A stretch of DNA of 64,000 nucleotides from Thinopyrum elongatum. Its lineage: Eukaryota > Streptophyta > Magnoliopsida > Poales > Poaceae. Position 1 is the first letter of the stretch; each line of letters opens with the position of its first letter. The position numbers were made by a program, and so were the translations under genes. The DNA lies in contig CM022301.1 in NCBI GenBank assembly GCA_011799875.1, positions 325,332,929 through 325,396,928 of the forward strand, given 5' to 3'. Of the stretch, positions 32,371-44,940 are shown piece after piece. Under the pieces are notes generated by a model, which searched no databases, had not been told where the DNA came from, and worked only from the letters and a program-made list of their open reading frames with translations.

Positions 32371-35300
32371 CGTCAAGCAATTCAGTTGATAAACTGAAAG
32401 TGATAAAGAAAAACTTTTACGAACTCATTTGTTCTTGTATCCATATATAAGCTTAAATAGTAACCAAGTTTTCAACAAAGATCATGAACTAACCATGTGA
32501 AAGATAAGACTTAGAATTCATATTTACTCATATCAATGGCATAATCAACTAGCGATTAATAATAACATATGTCTAATGCCAACAATTTGTCAAAACAATC
32601 ATGATATAATATGATAACATGGTATCTCGCTAGCCCTTTATGATACAACAAAACATAAATGCAGAGCACCTCTGAAGTTCAAGCAATGACTAAACATTGT
32701 AATTCAGGGTAGAAGAGATCGAGTCATGGTCATATCCAACATTAACTAGACTCAATGCGTGTTAAACTAAGAACGACAATAGCTCTCTTAGGATTGGTGC
32801 TTTAAATTAGAAGGTGATGACTCAACAGTAAAAGTAAATAACATGAAAGTAAATAGATAGGCCCTTCACAGAGGGAAGTAGAGATTTGCAGAGGTGCCAG
32901 AGCTCGACGCTTAAATATGAGATGAATACAATTTTGAGTGGTGTGCTTTCCCTGTCAATGTCACGAGAAAGGATTTCAATATCTTCCATGCTAAACACAT
33001 TATCGGCGGTTCACAAGCGGAAATTAAAAGTTTACTCCCCACAACCGTACAAACGCAAGCCATGGCTAGCCGAATCCTCGGGTGCCCTCCAAACAATCAA
33101 CTTTCCAGGGGGTGTTTTGTTATATTTTTCTTTATTTTGATTACAAGATTGGGCATCCCAATTACCAGCCTCTCTCGTGCAATGACAACTGAATAAACAA
33201 CCATCATGAGAATAACCCGCTTAGCATGGAAGACATATACTGCCCCGTCTTTCCATGAGCGGTACAGCGCACAAAACAGATGATTATTTGAATGATTTGA
33301 GATGGCACATGCAAATTTACTTGGAACGGCAGGGTAATATTGTATATAGGTAGGTATGGTGGACTCATCTGAACAACTTTGGGTTTCAGGATTTTGGATG
33401 CACAGGCAGTATTTCCGCTTAGTACAGGTGAAGGCTAGCAAATAGATTGAGAAGCGACCAACTAGAGAGAGACAACGGTCATAATCATGCATCATGAATA
33501 TTTAACATTGACTACGAGCATGAGTAGGATATAAACACACTAAACATAAATATCATGAAGGCCACATTGGTTTTGAATCAACTACATGTGTGAACATGTG
33601 CCAAGTCATGCCACTCGAATTATTCACAGGAGGATACCATACTAACATACTACATCATAACCATTTTAATGCATGTTGACATTCAAGATAAATCATTATC
33701 CACTCCTAGCTACTTATGCATGGCATGAGCAACTATAATCTCTAATTTTATCATAAACATGTTTACTCATAATATGTTGAATCATGGATACTGAGTTAAA
33801 CATATTTCTAAAAACAAAAACAAGAAGAGTTCATACCTACTTTTTCTTGCCACAGTCACTTCATCAAATCATCGTCATTATTGCCTTTCACTTGCATGAC
33901 CGAATGATCTGAAAATAAAAATAGTGCAAGTGTGCCGTGGACTAAGCTGGAATCTAGAAACTATTTATTCACAGGAGAAAACAAGGTAATATTGGCTCTT
34001 CATTAGATCAACAACAAAGCTTACGAGAGCCACTCAATAATTCAAGCATAGTCTTCTCCATACGACGACTCAAAGAAAAGAAATTCAGAGAAACACACTA
34101 AAATATTTTTGGAGTTTTTAGCTTTTTTGAAGAAAGCAAACTAAAGAAAAAACAAAAAGCGAGAAAAAATATTTACACCGAACAACTCCTAAAATTTAAC
34201 AAAAGAAGAAACGGTAAATCTTTTTGGGTTTTCCTTTAATACTACGAACTAACTAACTAAGAAAGAAAAAGCGAAAAGAAGCCAGAAATATATTTTTTGG
34301 ATTTTCAAAAAAATTCAAACACACAAAAGAAAACGAAATAAATCTAAGCATGGATATACAATGAAACGATGAACACCGACAACTGGAATGAATGTGTGAT
34401 GCATGAATGTAATGTCGGTGAGAAAATGTACTCCCCCAAGCTTAGGCTTTTGGCCTAACTTCGTAATCACCACCCGTAGTATCCACCAGGTCCAGTAGGA
34501 AAGTGGCAGGGCGGAGGCACTCAAGCATACTAAGGTTGGGCCTCGTTCTCCGCTGCAGCCAACTCATTCTTGTAAGCAATGATATCCGGTGGTAGAATGG
34601 CGTATCCGTGCCTCCATTCTATGAGGAAGGTGAAGGTTCGGGACACCTTCGGTGACTCCCTTGGGACTCCGGCTCGATGAACCTCTTCGGAAGAAGTTCA
34701 TTTTCCTAAGAGAAAATTTCTGAAATTTTTGGACCACAAAAATATGTTAACAAAACTTCACAAGATTGATAGCAACAACTCATACAAGTGTCTAGATGCT
34801 ATATCAAGCATTCAAACTACTTAGAAAACAAAGAATTCAACGTGCAAGCTCTTTTTCAGTGGCACCAATTGTAGCAAAATAAGAAAAATATAATCCACTA
34901 AAACAAAAACTAATTGCAGCAATGGAGGAGTCCCATACCAGGGAGCAATCCTGCAAAACAGTTTCGAAAACTGAGCTCCAAGCAAAGGGATCGAAAATCC
35001 CAGGTTTGGGAGCAAGAACACGAGAGAGAGAGAGAGAGAGAGAGAGAGTACCACGATTTTTTCTGGAGGAAGGAGATGAAGTGGGCTGAAGCACTAAGTG
35101 AATGGGGTCCTGTGGACCCCACAAGGCAACATGGCGCGCTAGGGGATAGGTGCGCCCTGTTGCCTTGTGAGCAACAGGGGCACCCCCCTTGGGTGTATTC
35201 AGTGCCAAAAATTCTTTAATATTCCATAAAAATCATGTTAAAATTTTATGACATTCTGAGCACTTTTATTTTTGGGTCATTTTTTATTGCACAGATAATT

Positions 35301-35493
35301 CAGAAAACAGGATATTCATGGATTTTACTTTATTTACTATAAATAACAAAGAGCAAACTAGGATTACAGAAAGTTGTGCTTACGAAATTCATTAACCACA
35401 TGCCCCTCAAAAAGAATCCATTAATAAGATTGATCAAGTCTTATTAACAAACTATTTCCGAGTAACATGAAACCAAACAATTTTGATATAACA
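32371..35493 (-). other. Non-coding 3' internal region of element B
   Basis: This corresponds to 40701-44533 of element A, with many small changes. The Athila-type second ORF present in A (41430-42404) is almost completely replaced or deleted here between about 34440 and 34740. A (GA)n microsatellite is at 35022-35048. No gene is supported. Confidence 0.7.
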
Positions 35494-38064
35494 CTAAGTT
35501 ACCTGAACAGGGATATGCATTTCCCCAACAATAAGAGTTTGATATTTCTTTTTGGGTTCCATAAGAGAAAATTCGAAACCTCCAATAGTGATTGTCATAA
35601 TTCTTTCAATATAGTTGATACTATTCATTGAAATGTGTTTCTTCGGAAAATATACTGTATGCTCATTACCATTGACATGAAAAGTAACCTTGCTTTTGTT
35701 GCAATCAATAACAGCACCTACAGTGTTCAAAAAGGGTCAATCAAGGATAATCGACATGTTGTCGTCCTTGGGCATATCAAGAATAACAAAGTCTGTTAAG
35801 ATAGTAACATTTACAACTACAACGGGAACATCCTCACAAATTCCAGTAGGTATAGCAGTTGATTTATCATCCATTTGCAAAGATATTTCAGTAGCTGTCA
35901 ATTTACTCAAATTAAGTCTTCTATATAAAGATAAAGCATATTTAACATAATTACTTTTGATGGAGCATGGTATAGTAGGTATTCCTGTATCTCCTATCTT
36001 CTTAGGTACTTTTCCATCAAATGAATAATTTGCAAGCATGGTGGAAATTTCACCTTCACGTATCTTTCTTTTATTAGTGATAATATCTTTCATGTATTTA
36101 GCATAAGGAGGCATTTTCAAAATATCAGTCAAACGTGTTTGTAAAAAGACGGGTCTAAGCATTTCAACAAAGCGATTAGAAGCCTCTTCAGCACTATTTT
36201 TTGGAACCTTACTAGGAAATGGCATGGGTTTTTGAACCCATGGTTCCCTTTCTTTACCATGTTTTCTAGCGATGAAATCCCTTTTATCATATCTTTTCTT
36301 CTTAGGAGGTGGGTTATCAAGATCAACTGGAGGTTCTATTTCTATATCATTATCAGATTCTTTATTATTACCTGGTAAAGCATCAACATGATCATCAGTA
36401 GCATCATCATTATGATTATCAATAGGCAAATGTTCATTACCATACTGTGTCTCAGCATCAGAAATGGAAACATCATTATTATTCTCAGAAGGTTTCTCTA
36501 CAACAGGTCCTCTAGAAGCATGCAAAGTTCTATCATTTTTCTTTTTCCTTTTCTTCTTAGATGAACTAGGTGCATCAATATTAATTCTATCAGAATCTTA
36601 CTCAATTATTTTCGAATGACCTTTAGGATACAGAGGATCCTGAGTCATTCTACCTCCTTTTGTCACTACTCTAACAACATGATCATTCATTTTATTATTC
36701 ATCATTAAGAAAATCATTCTGTGACTTAGAGACTTGTTCCAACTGAGTGTGAACCATGGATGCATGTTTATATAAACATGTAATATCATTAGCAATCCTA
36801 AACATTAAATCACCCAAGCATTCAATCATGATAGCATTACGTTTCAGTTGATTGCTTACATATATATTAAAGTTTTCTTGCTTCACAGTAAAGTTATCAA
36901 ATTCATCCATACACTAACTAGGATATTTATTATATGGAATATCATGTTCATCAAATCTATAAAGAGAATTTTCCTCCACTACCTGTGTCGGGATATCAAG
37001 TCCATGTATTTCTTAAATAGGTGGTAAATTCTTAACATCTTCAGATTTAATACCCTTTTCTTTCATAGATTTCTTTGCCTCTTGCATATCTTCTGGACTG
37101 CGGAATAGAATACCTCTCTTATTTGGAGTTGGTTTAGGTGGTGGTTCAGGAAGTGTCCAATTGTCAGCATTCCTCAACATATTATTCAATAATTCTTTAG
37201 CCTGTTGAATAGTTCGTTCCCTGAAAACATAGCCAGCACAACTATCTAGGTTGTCCCTAGAAGTATCGGTTAGTCCATTATATAAGATATCAAGTATTTC
37301 ATTTTTCTTAAGAGGATGATCAGGCAAAGCATTAAGTAACTGGAGAAGCCTCCCCCAAGCTTGAGGGAGATTCTCTTCTTCGAATTGCACAAAGTTATAA
37401 ATTTTCTTTAAGGCAACTTGTTCTTATGAGCAGGAAAATATTTTTCAGAGAATTAATATATCATATCCTGGGGACTATGCACACAACTAGAAGGAAGAGT
37501 ATTAAACCATTTTTTAGCATCACCCTTTAATGAAAAAGGAAACAACTTAAGAATATAGTAGTAACAAATTTTTTTCTCATGAGCAAATAGGGTGGCAATG
37601 TCATTTAATGCCAAAATAATTTCAGTTTCATAACCATGAAAAGGATCAGATTCTACCAAAGTAATTAGTTCAAGATCAACAGATAATTCATAATCCTTAT
37701 CAGTGATAAAGATAGGAGAAGTAGCAAATTTAGGATCATATTTCATTCTCTCTATCATAGCTTTTTCTTTCAGCTTACTCAGTAATTTCTTAAGATCATC
37801 TCTATCATTACAAACAAGAAATTCTCTAGCTATCTCCCCATCCATAACATAACCTTCGGATATCTTTGGCATTTCAACTCTAGTAGGAGAGCTAGGCATA
37901 ATAGGTGAATCATAATTTTCATCAGTTTCAGTAATCTCTAGTTTCTTTAGCTTTAGCAAGTTGTTCATCAAGAAATTCACCTAGCGGCACAGTTTTATCG
38001 AGTAGAGTACTAACATCATCACAAGTTTCATTTATAACAGAAGTAGTATCAACTTGTGACATAT
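35494..38064 (-). pseudogene. Gag-protease of element B, protease active site deleted
   Basis: Gag starts at ATG 38064 (MSQVDTTSVINETCDDV). Blocks AREFLVCNDRDDLKKLLSKL, LKGDAKKWFNTLPSS and MDEFDNFTVKQENFN follow in changing frames. From 36525 to 35737 a 262-codon frame covers an acidic region, a basic segment (KKKRYDKRDFIARKHGKE) and most of the protease. Where element A has a CD.GAAISVM active-site loop between ALxx and SLYRRL, B has lost 12 codons in frame, including the catalytic Asp. A stop replaces the Arg of the ILGRPFL-type motif (GAT TGA near 35731). The strand AVIDCNKSKVTFHVNGNEH follows. The product could serve only as gag. Confidence 0.75.
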
Positions 38065-38215
38065 CAAAATGAATGGCAGATGGTGGTGTCACAAGCCCAC
38101 TTAAAATAGAAGGTGAATGAAGTGCGAAGCTAGTATGATCTTGGTCTTAGAGTCTTTCAAATTTTTCATAGTGATCAACAGATATAATTCCCAAGTGACT
38201 CAATAAATAGACCTA

Positions 38216-38247
38216 TTCTCCCTGCAACGGCGCTAAAAAAAGGTCTT
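38216..38247 (-). promoter_or_regulatory. Primer-binding site of element B
   Basis: Just inside the 5' LTR the minus strand reads TTAGCGCCGTTGCAGGGAG, a decayed form of the TGGCGCCGTTGCCGGGGA site used by Athila-type elements. Element E has TGGCGCCGCTGCCGGGGAG at the same place. Confidence 0.75.
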
Positions 38248-39663
38248 GATAACCCACAAGTATAGGGGATCGCGACAGTCTTCGAGGGTAGTATTTCACC
38301 CAAATTTGTGGATTCGACACAAGGGGAGCCAAGGAATATTTACTAGCTTAGCAGTTGAGTTATCAATTCAATGACACCTGGAGAACTAAATATGCAGCAA
38401 AGTGATTAGTAGCATAGTAGTATGATAGTTTGATAGAAGTGGTAACAGTAGCAATAGTAACAGTAACAGTAACAGTAGCAGTTTTGTATTGATTGTAATA
38501 GCAGCAGCAACAGTAGTAACATAACAAAGATCAATCTGAGAAAAGCGTAGGCATTGGATCAACGATGGATATTTGTATTGGATGACATTCATCATATAAC
38601 AGTCACAACCTAGAGCAACAACAATAGCTCCAATGCATCAATGTAATGTAGGCATGTATTTCGTATATAGTCATACGTGCTTATAAGAAGAACTTGCATG
38701 ACATCTTTTGTCCTACCCTCCCATGGCAGCGGGGTCCATGAGGAAATCTAAGGGTTATTAAGGCCTCCTTTTAATAGAGAACTGGAACAAAGCATTAACG
38801 CATAGTGAATACATGAACTCCTCATACTACGGTCATCACCGGAGTGAATCCCAATCTTTGTCACCTTCGGGTCTATGGATCATAACACATAATAGGTGCA
38901 TACAACTTGCAAGATAGGATCCAAAACACATTTATATTCATGAAAACATAATAGGTTCAGATCTGAAAATCATGGCACTCGAGCCCTAGTGACAAGCATT
39001 AAGCATAGCAAAGTCATAGCAACTTCAATCTCAGAACATAGTGGATACTAGGGATCAAGCCCTAACAAGTTGACTCAATTGCATGAAAAATCTCATCCAA
39101 CTCCATCACCATCCAGCAAGCCTGCGAAGGAATTACTCACTCCCAGCGATGAGCATCATGAAGTTGCAGATGAAGAAGGGTTGGTGATGATGATGGCAAC
39201 GAATCCCCCACTCCGGAGCAATGAACGGACTCCAAAACAGCCCTCCCGATGAAGGACAGGAGGTTTCGACGGCTTCGTATCGTAAAATGTGATGAAACTT
39301 CTTCGCCTATTTTTTTCTCGGGGAAGCAGAATTTATAGGCTTGGAATTAGGTCAGACGGCTGCCTATGGGACCCACAAGGCATCAAGGCATGCCCTGGGA
39401 GGTAGGGATGCCCCATTGACTTGTGAGCAACTGGTGGGCACCCTCCAGTGGATCTTCGTTCTAGTATTTTTTTATTTATTCAATAAAAATCTCCAAAAAG
39501 TTTTGTCTAATTCCAAGAAATTCTATTTCTGCACAAAAACAACACCATGGTAGTTCTGCTGAAAACAACATCGGTCCGGGTTAGTTTCATTCAAATGATG
39601 CAAATTAGAGTCCAAAACAAGAGCAAAAGTGTTTGGAAAAGTAGATACGATGGAGACATATCA
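38248..39663 (-). repeat. 5' LTR of element B
   Basis: Complete 1,416-bp LTR. On the plus strand it runs from TGATAACCCACAAG to GGAGACATATCA. A TATA box GCCTATAAAT is at 39331-39340 on the minus strand. A short AAC/AGT repeat tract lies near 38452-38480. Confidence 0.9.
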
Positions 39664-39668
39664 AAGCC

Positions 39669-40700
39669 CTCTAATAATCCTAATGATGTTTCTATTTCTG
39701 ATGCTAAGACACAATGTGGTAATGAGCATACACCTAGTGATAATGATAATGATGATGCTAATGATAATCATATTGACGCTCCACCAGACAAAAATAAAGA
39801 ATCTGATAATGATATAGAAATAGAACTTGGATTTGAGCTTGATAACCCACCTTCTAAAAATAATAGATATGATAAGAGAGACTTTGTTGCTAGGAAACAT
39901 GGTAAAGAAAGAAAACCATGGGTTTAAAAACCTATGCCATTTCCTAGCAAGGCTGTAAATATAGAGATGAAGAGGCTTTTAATCGATTTGTTGAAATGCT
40001 TATACCATTGTATCTAAGAACAGCTTTAACTAAAATTATGAAAATGCCTCCATATGCTAAATACATGAAAGATATTATCACTAATAAAAGTAAAATACCT
40101 AAGGCTTAAATCTCTACTATGCTTGCATACTATTCATTTGAAGGAAAGATACCTCAGAAGTTAGAAGATCCAGGAATACCTACTATACCATGCTTTAATA
40201 AAAACAATTATGTCAGAACTGCTCTGTGTGATTGAGGAGCTGCTATCAGTGTTATGCATTTTTCTCTATATAGAAGACTTGACTTGAATAAGTTGACACC
40301 TACTGAAATTTCTTCGGAAGTGGCTAATAAATCAACTGCTATACCGATCGGTATTTCTGAGGATGTTCCCATTGTTGTTGCTAATGTCACTATTTTAACA
40401 GACTTTGTTATTCTTGATATGCCCAAGGATGACAACATGTCGGTTATCCTTGGTAGACCTTTTTTGAATATTGCAGGGGTTGTTATTGATGGCAACAAAA
40501 CAAAAGTCACTTTCCATGTCAATAATAATGAGCATACGGTATTTTTTCCGAAGAAACAAAATAAAATGAATAGTATCAATTCTATTGAAAAGGCTATGAC
40601 AATCACTATTGGAGGTTTTGAATTCCCTCTTACGGCCTCTGAAAAGAAATATCAAACTCTTCTTATTGGGACAATGCATATCCCGGTCGAGGTAGCCTAG
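39669..40700 (+). pseudogene. Element A gag end and protease
   Basis: The sequence resumes after element B with NDVSISDAKTQCGNEH and KRYDKRDFVARKHGKE-like blocks, homologous to B. A TAA near 39925, a frameshift near 39960 and other stops break it. The protease active-site loop reads ALCD-stop-GAAISVM, a TGA replacing the Leu of a D-L-G-A loop at about 40232-40234. From 40254 the frame is open through VILGRPFLNIAGVVIDGNKT to a TAG at 40698. The catalytic Asp codon survives, unlike in B, but the stop next to it prevents a working enzyme. Confidence 0.75.
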
Positions 40701-41429
40701 TGTTATACAAAAATTATTTGGTTTCATGTTAGTCAAAAATAGTTTGTTAATAAGACTTAATTAACCTTATTAATGGATTCTTTTTTAGGGGCATGTGGTT
40801 GATGAATTCCGTAAGCACAACCCTCTGTAATTCTAGTTTACTCTCTGTTATTTATAGTTTAATAAAGTAATATGCCATGATTATCCTATTTTCTGAATTA
40901 TTCGTGCAATAAAAAATGACCCGGAAATAAAAGTGCTCAAAATGTCGTAAAATTTTAACATAATTTTTTATTGAATATTTAAGAATTTTTGGCAGTGGGC
41001 ACGCCCACCCCCCTAGGGCACGCCCACTGGACCCCACTCGCCTAGTCCACCTGCCCATTCCTTCTTCTTCCTCTAGAAAAAAAATCATGGTAGCTCTTGT
41101 TCTTGCGTTCTTGCCCGAAAAATGAGATTTTCAATCTCTTTGCTCGGAGCTCCATTTTCAAAACTGTTTTAGGGGATTGCTCCTTGGTATGTCACTCCTC
41201 CATTTGTCCAATTAGTTTTTGTTTTAGGGATTATATTTTTCTTATTTTGCTACTGTTGGTGCCACTGAAAATGAGCTTGGATGTTGAATTCATTTGGTTC
41301 TAAGTAGTTTGAATGCTTGGTATAGCCTCTAGACACTTGCTTGATATAGCCTCTAGACACTTGTAGGAGTTGTTGCTATCAATGTTGTTGAGTTTTCTTA
41401 ACTTCTTTTTGTGGTCCAAAAATTTCAGA
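40701..41429 (+). other. Spacer between protease and second ORF of element A
   Basis: Non-coding sequence with the TTCCCATTC/TCTTCTTCTTCC pyrimidine stretch near 41050-41080 and a counterpart in element B (35400-34740, inverted). No gene is supported. Confidence 0.5.
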
Positions 41430-42404
41430 GATTTTTAACATGTTCAGGTGGAGGTCCTCGAGAATATCCTCGATCCAAAGCTCGGCACGCCAGGCATACC
41501 ATGAGCCACGGACAAGTTTGGTGCGAGGTGCTAAGGTGAAATAATTCCAGTGGCCGTGCGACACATTTATGATAGGTGCTGGTATCAAGCAAGAATTTGA
41601 TCAATACATTGATGCACACAACATTACCACCTTACCAATTCGTTCACATAGAAATTTAAGTATCATTCTTCCAATTCCAGAGTTTTATTTGATCTCTATG
41701 ATAATTCCTATAGTATGTCTCTAGAAGAATTTTGTGATGCATGCAAAATTCTGTATTAGGGTTTGCTTGCCGAACCGCAGAAATCTGATTATGAGGCATT
41801 TCTTAGTGGTCTTTGCAATGGTGAGGATAGGTGTGTGACACAAGCTAGAATAAAAAGTATTTAGTTTCCCGCTATTCATTACTTTGCAATATTTAGTGGG
41901 AGGTGTGTTGTTGGAAAACATGACTGCAGTGCACCATGTGCTCCTGACCTGAGCATACTTCATGCTGATGTACATGGCAGTAGATATTATAACTTTGGGG
42001 CTATTATTGCATGCCAGTTAAGCCGAAACACAGAGGATGGTGATTTATATGGAGAAATTTATGCCTCTCACGTAGCTGCGAAACTTGGGATTTCCCCTAG
42101 ATCCAATGATCCTATACTACCTGATAAGTACTTCGATTATGAGGCAATGCAACGCCACCATTTTAGTAAGTATGAGACTCACAAGTATGATTACAACCTG
42201 ATATTTAGCAACTTCCATGATCTCTCTGTTATTTTGCCTGCGCCTGCTCTCTTTGACTTCCAGAACAAACAAAGGCATTTTGTCTATGAGGATGAGGCCC
42301 ATGAGTATAACGCGGCAGTAGAGGTTGCCCGTCTTGCTGAGGAGGCCGCGCAGAATGCCATTCCGAGCTATCATTATGATTACTATCCCAACCAGCAGTT
42401 GTGA
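41430..42404 (+). pseudogene. Athila ORF1-like second ORF of element A
   Basis: Downstream of the protease, plus-strand segments with interspersed stops read YSMSLEEFCDACKILY, FPAIHYFAIFSGRCVVGKH, SRYYNFGAIIACQLSRNTED and LYGEIYASHVAAKLGISP. An open end from about 42147 (MQRHHFSKYETHKYDY) runs to TGA at 42402-42404, with AAVEVARLAEEAAQN. This pattern of a conserved EEFC core, an A-I-x-YFA-x-F block and a late basic segment is that of the ORF1-type protein of plant Athila/Tat Gypsy elements. Its function is not established. At least three stops make it non-functional. It is missing from element B. Confidence 0.6.
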
Positions 42405-44533
42405 TTACCAAGTTAGGCCAAAAGCCTAACCTTGGGGGAGTAGCTATTCTCACCAACAATACATTCATGTATCAAACATTCATTTCAGTTGTCAGTGTTC
42501 GTCATTTTCATTGTGTATCCATGTTTTGCATTATTTTATTTTGTGTGTTTAAAGAACTTCAAAAATTCAAAAAAAAATCTCGCTTCTTTTAGATTTTTCT
42601 TTCTTTTTTAGTTTGTTTGTAGTAGTAAAAAGAAAACCAAAAAGATTTATTGTTCCTTATTTTATAGTTTGTTGGGAGTTCTTTAATGTAAATAGTTTTT
42701 TCTCGCTTTTCATTTTTCTTCTTTAGTTCGCTTTCTTTAGAAAAACTAAAAACTCCAAAAATATTTCAATGTGTTTCTCTGAATTTCTTTTCTTTGAGTC
42801 ATCGTATGGAGAAGACTTCATAAGAACTGTTGGGTGTCTCTTATATGCTTTGTTGTTGGCCTAACGAAGGGACAATATTTCCTTGTCTTCTCCCTTGAAT
42901 AAATTGTTTGCAGATTTCAGCTTAGTCCACGGCACATTTGCACTATTACCATTTTCACATCATTCGGTCGTGCAAGTGAAAGGACATTATGACGATAATT
43001 TGATGTAGTGACTGTGGTGAAGAAAAGCTGGTGTGAACTTCTCTTGTTTTGTTTTTGTAAATATGTTTAACTTAGTAGCCCTTATTCAGCATATTGTGAG
43101 TAAACATGTTTGTGATGGCAATTAGATATTATAGTTGCTCATGCCATGCTTAAGTAGCTGAGTGAATAATGAGTTATCTTGAGTGTCAACTTGCATTAAA
43201 ATGATTATGATGTAATATGTTAGGATGGTATCCTCCTCTGAAGAATTCAAGTGGCTTGACTTGGCACATGTTCACATATATAGTTGATTCAAAACCAATG
43301 CAGCCTTTATGATATTTATATCCAGAGTGTTTATATCCTACTCATGCTCATGTTCAATGTTAAATATTCACAATGCATGATTATGACAATCATCGCTCTC
43401 TAGTTGGTCGCTTCTCAATCTATCTGCTAGCCTTCGCTTGTACTAAGCGGAAATACTCCTTGTGCATCAAAAATCCTGAGACCACAAAGTTGTTCCAAAA
43501 GAGTCCGCCATATCTACCTATATACAGTATTACCCTGCTGTTCTAAGTAAATTTGCATGTACCATCTCTAATCATTTAAATAAACATCTGTTTTATGTGC
43601 TCATACCGCTCATGAAGCAACGGGGTGGTCAATATCTTCCATGCTAAGTGGGTTATTCTCACGACGAGAGTTTATTCACTTGTCATGCATGAGAGAGGCT
43701 GGTAATTGGGATGCCTAGTCCCGTCAAATAAAAACAAAGAAAAATATAATAAAACAAAACTCCCCCTGGAAAGTTGATTTTTTGGAGGGCACCCGTGGAT
43801 TCGGCTAGCCATGGCTTATGTTTGTATGGTTGTGGGGGAGTTAAAAAATTTCCTTTCTGCATGGGAACCGCCAATAATGTGTTTAGCATGGAAGATGTTG
43901 AAATCCTTTGTCATAACATTGACAGGAAAGTCACACCACTCAAAAATGTATTCATCTCAGTTTTAAGCTCTGAGCTCTGACGCCGCTTCAAATCTCGGCT
44001 TCCCTCTGTGAAGGGCCTTTCTATTTACTTTTATGTTATTTATTTTTATTGTTAAGTCATCACCTTCTCATTCAAGCACCAACATAGAGAGAGCTATTGT
44101 CATTCTTAGTTCAACATGAATTGAGTCTAGTTAATGTTGGAAATGAGCATGAAAGGATCTCCTCTACCCTGAATTATAATGTTTAGTCGCTCCTTGAACT
44201 TCAGACGTGCTCTGCATTTATGTTTTGCAGTCTCAGAAAGGGCTAGCGAGATACCATGTTATCATTTTATATCATGATTATTTTGACAAATTATTGGTAT
44301 TTGAGATATGTTATTATTGCTCGCTAGTTGATTATGCCATTTATATGAGTAAATGTGAATTCTAAGTGTTATCATTCACATGATTAGTTCATGATCTTTT
44401 CTGAAAACTTGATTACTAGTTAAGTTTCTATACAGCAAGAAAAACAAAAGAGTTTGTAAAAGTTTTTCTTTATCACTTTCAGTTTATCAACTGAACTACT
44501 TGAGGACAAGCAATGAGTGGAGCTTGGGGGAGT
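42405..44533 (+). other. Non-coding 3' region and polypurine tract of element A
   Basis: About 2.1 kb of AT-rich DNA without a supported gene, collinear with 32371-34440 of element B. It ends in AGCTTGGGGGAGT (44521-44533), the polypurine tract that primes plus-strand DNA synthesis, directly before the LTR. Confidence 0.7.
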
Positions 44534-44940
44534 TGATACGTCTCCATCGTATCTACTTTTCCAAACACTTTTGCTCTTGTTTTGTACTATAATTTGCATG
44601 ATTTGAATGAAACCAACCCGTACTGATGTTGTATTCAGCACAACTACCATGCTGTTGTTTTCGTGTAGAAATAAAAGTTCTCAGTATCAGACGAAACTTG
44701 GCAGAGATTTTTATTGAATAAATAAAAATGACTGGAATGAATATCTACTCGAGGGGACCCACCTGCTGCCCACAAGGCAACAAGGCGCACCCTACCCCCA
44801 GGGTGCACCCTGATGTCTTACGGGGACCACGAGGCTCCGTCTGACCTAATTCCAAACCTATAAATTCTGTCTTCCCAAGAAAAAACAAGAGAAGAAGTTT
44901 CATTGCATTTTATGATACGGAGCCACTACCACCTCCTGTC
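44534..44940 (+). repeat. Truncated 3' LTR of element A
   Basis: Starts TGATACGTCTCCATCG and aligns with the inverse of 39663-39257 in element B. A TATA-like CCTATAAATTC is at about 44859-44869. Homology stops after CACCTCCTGTCC near 44940, where GC-rich sequence of unknown origin begins. Confidence 0.85.

Larger units (their letters stand above)
30088..39663 (-). mobile_element. Element B: same family as A, inserted head-to-head into A
   Basis: On the minus strand B has 5' LTR (39663-38248), primer site, gag-protease (38064-35494), long non-coding DNA, polypurine tract and a 3' LTR. The 3' LTR keeps only its first ~600 bp. The right flank AAGCC (39664-39668) is repeated at the left border (AAGCCC at about 30084-30089). 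Element A continues correctly on both sides. There is no RT or integrase. A solo LTR (H) sits near its 3' end. The two LTR remnants differ at well over a tenth of positions by eye, so B is old. Confidence 0.85.
21205..44940 (+). mobile_element. Element A: non-autonomous Athila-like Gypsy element, host of two nested insertions
   Basis: A is present in three pieces: 21205-22306, 29654-30087 and 39664-44940. In order it keeps gag (5' part), gag (3' part), protease, an Athila-type second ORF, a 2-kb non-coding region, a polypurine tract (AGCTTGGGGGAGT, 44521-44533) and the first 400 bp of its 3' LTR. The 5' LTR and primer site are gone. There is no RT, RNase H or integrase in any piece, so it depended on another element. 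Element C interrupts gag and element B interrupts the gag-protease junction. Confidence 0.8.

Noticed and set aside
35022..35048. Regulatory meaning of the GA repeat in element B
   Set aside because: It is a simple microsatellite within decayed transposon DNA, with no nearby gene.
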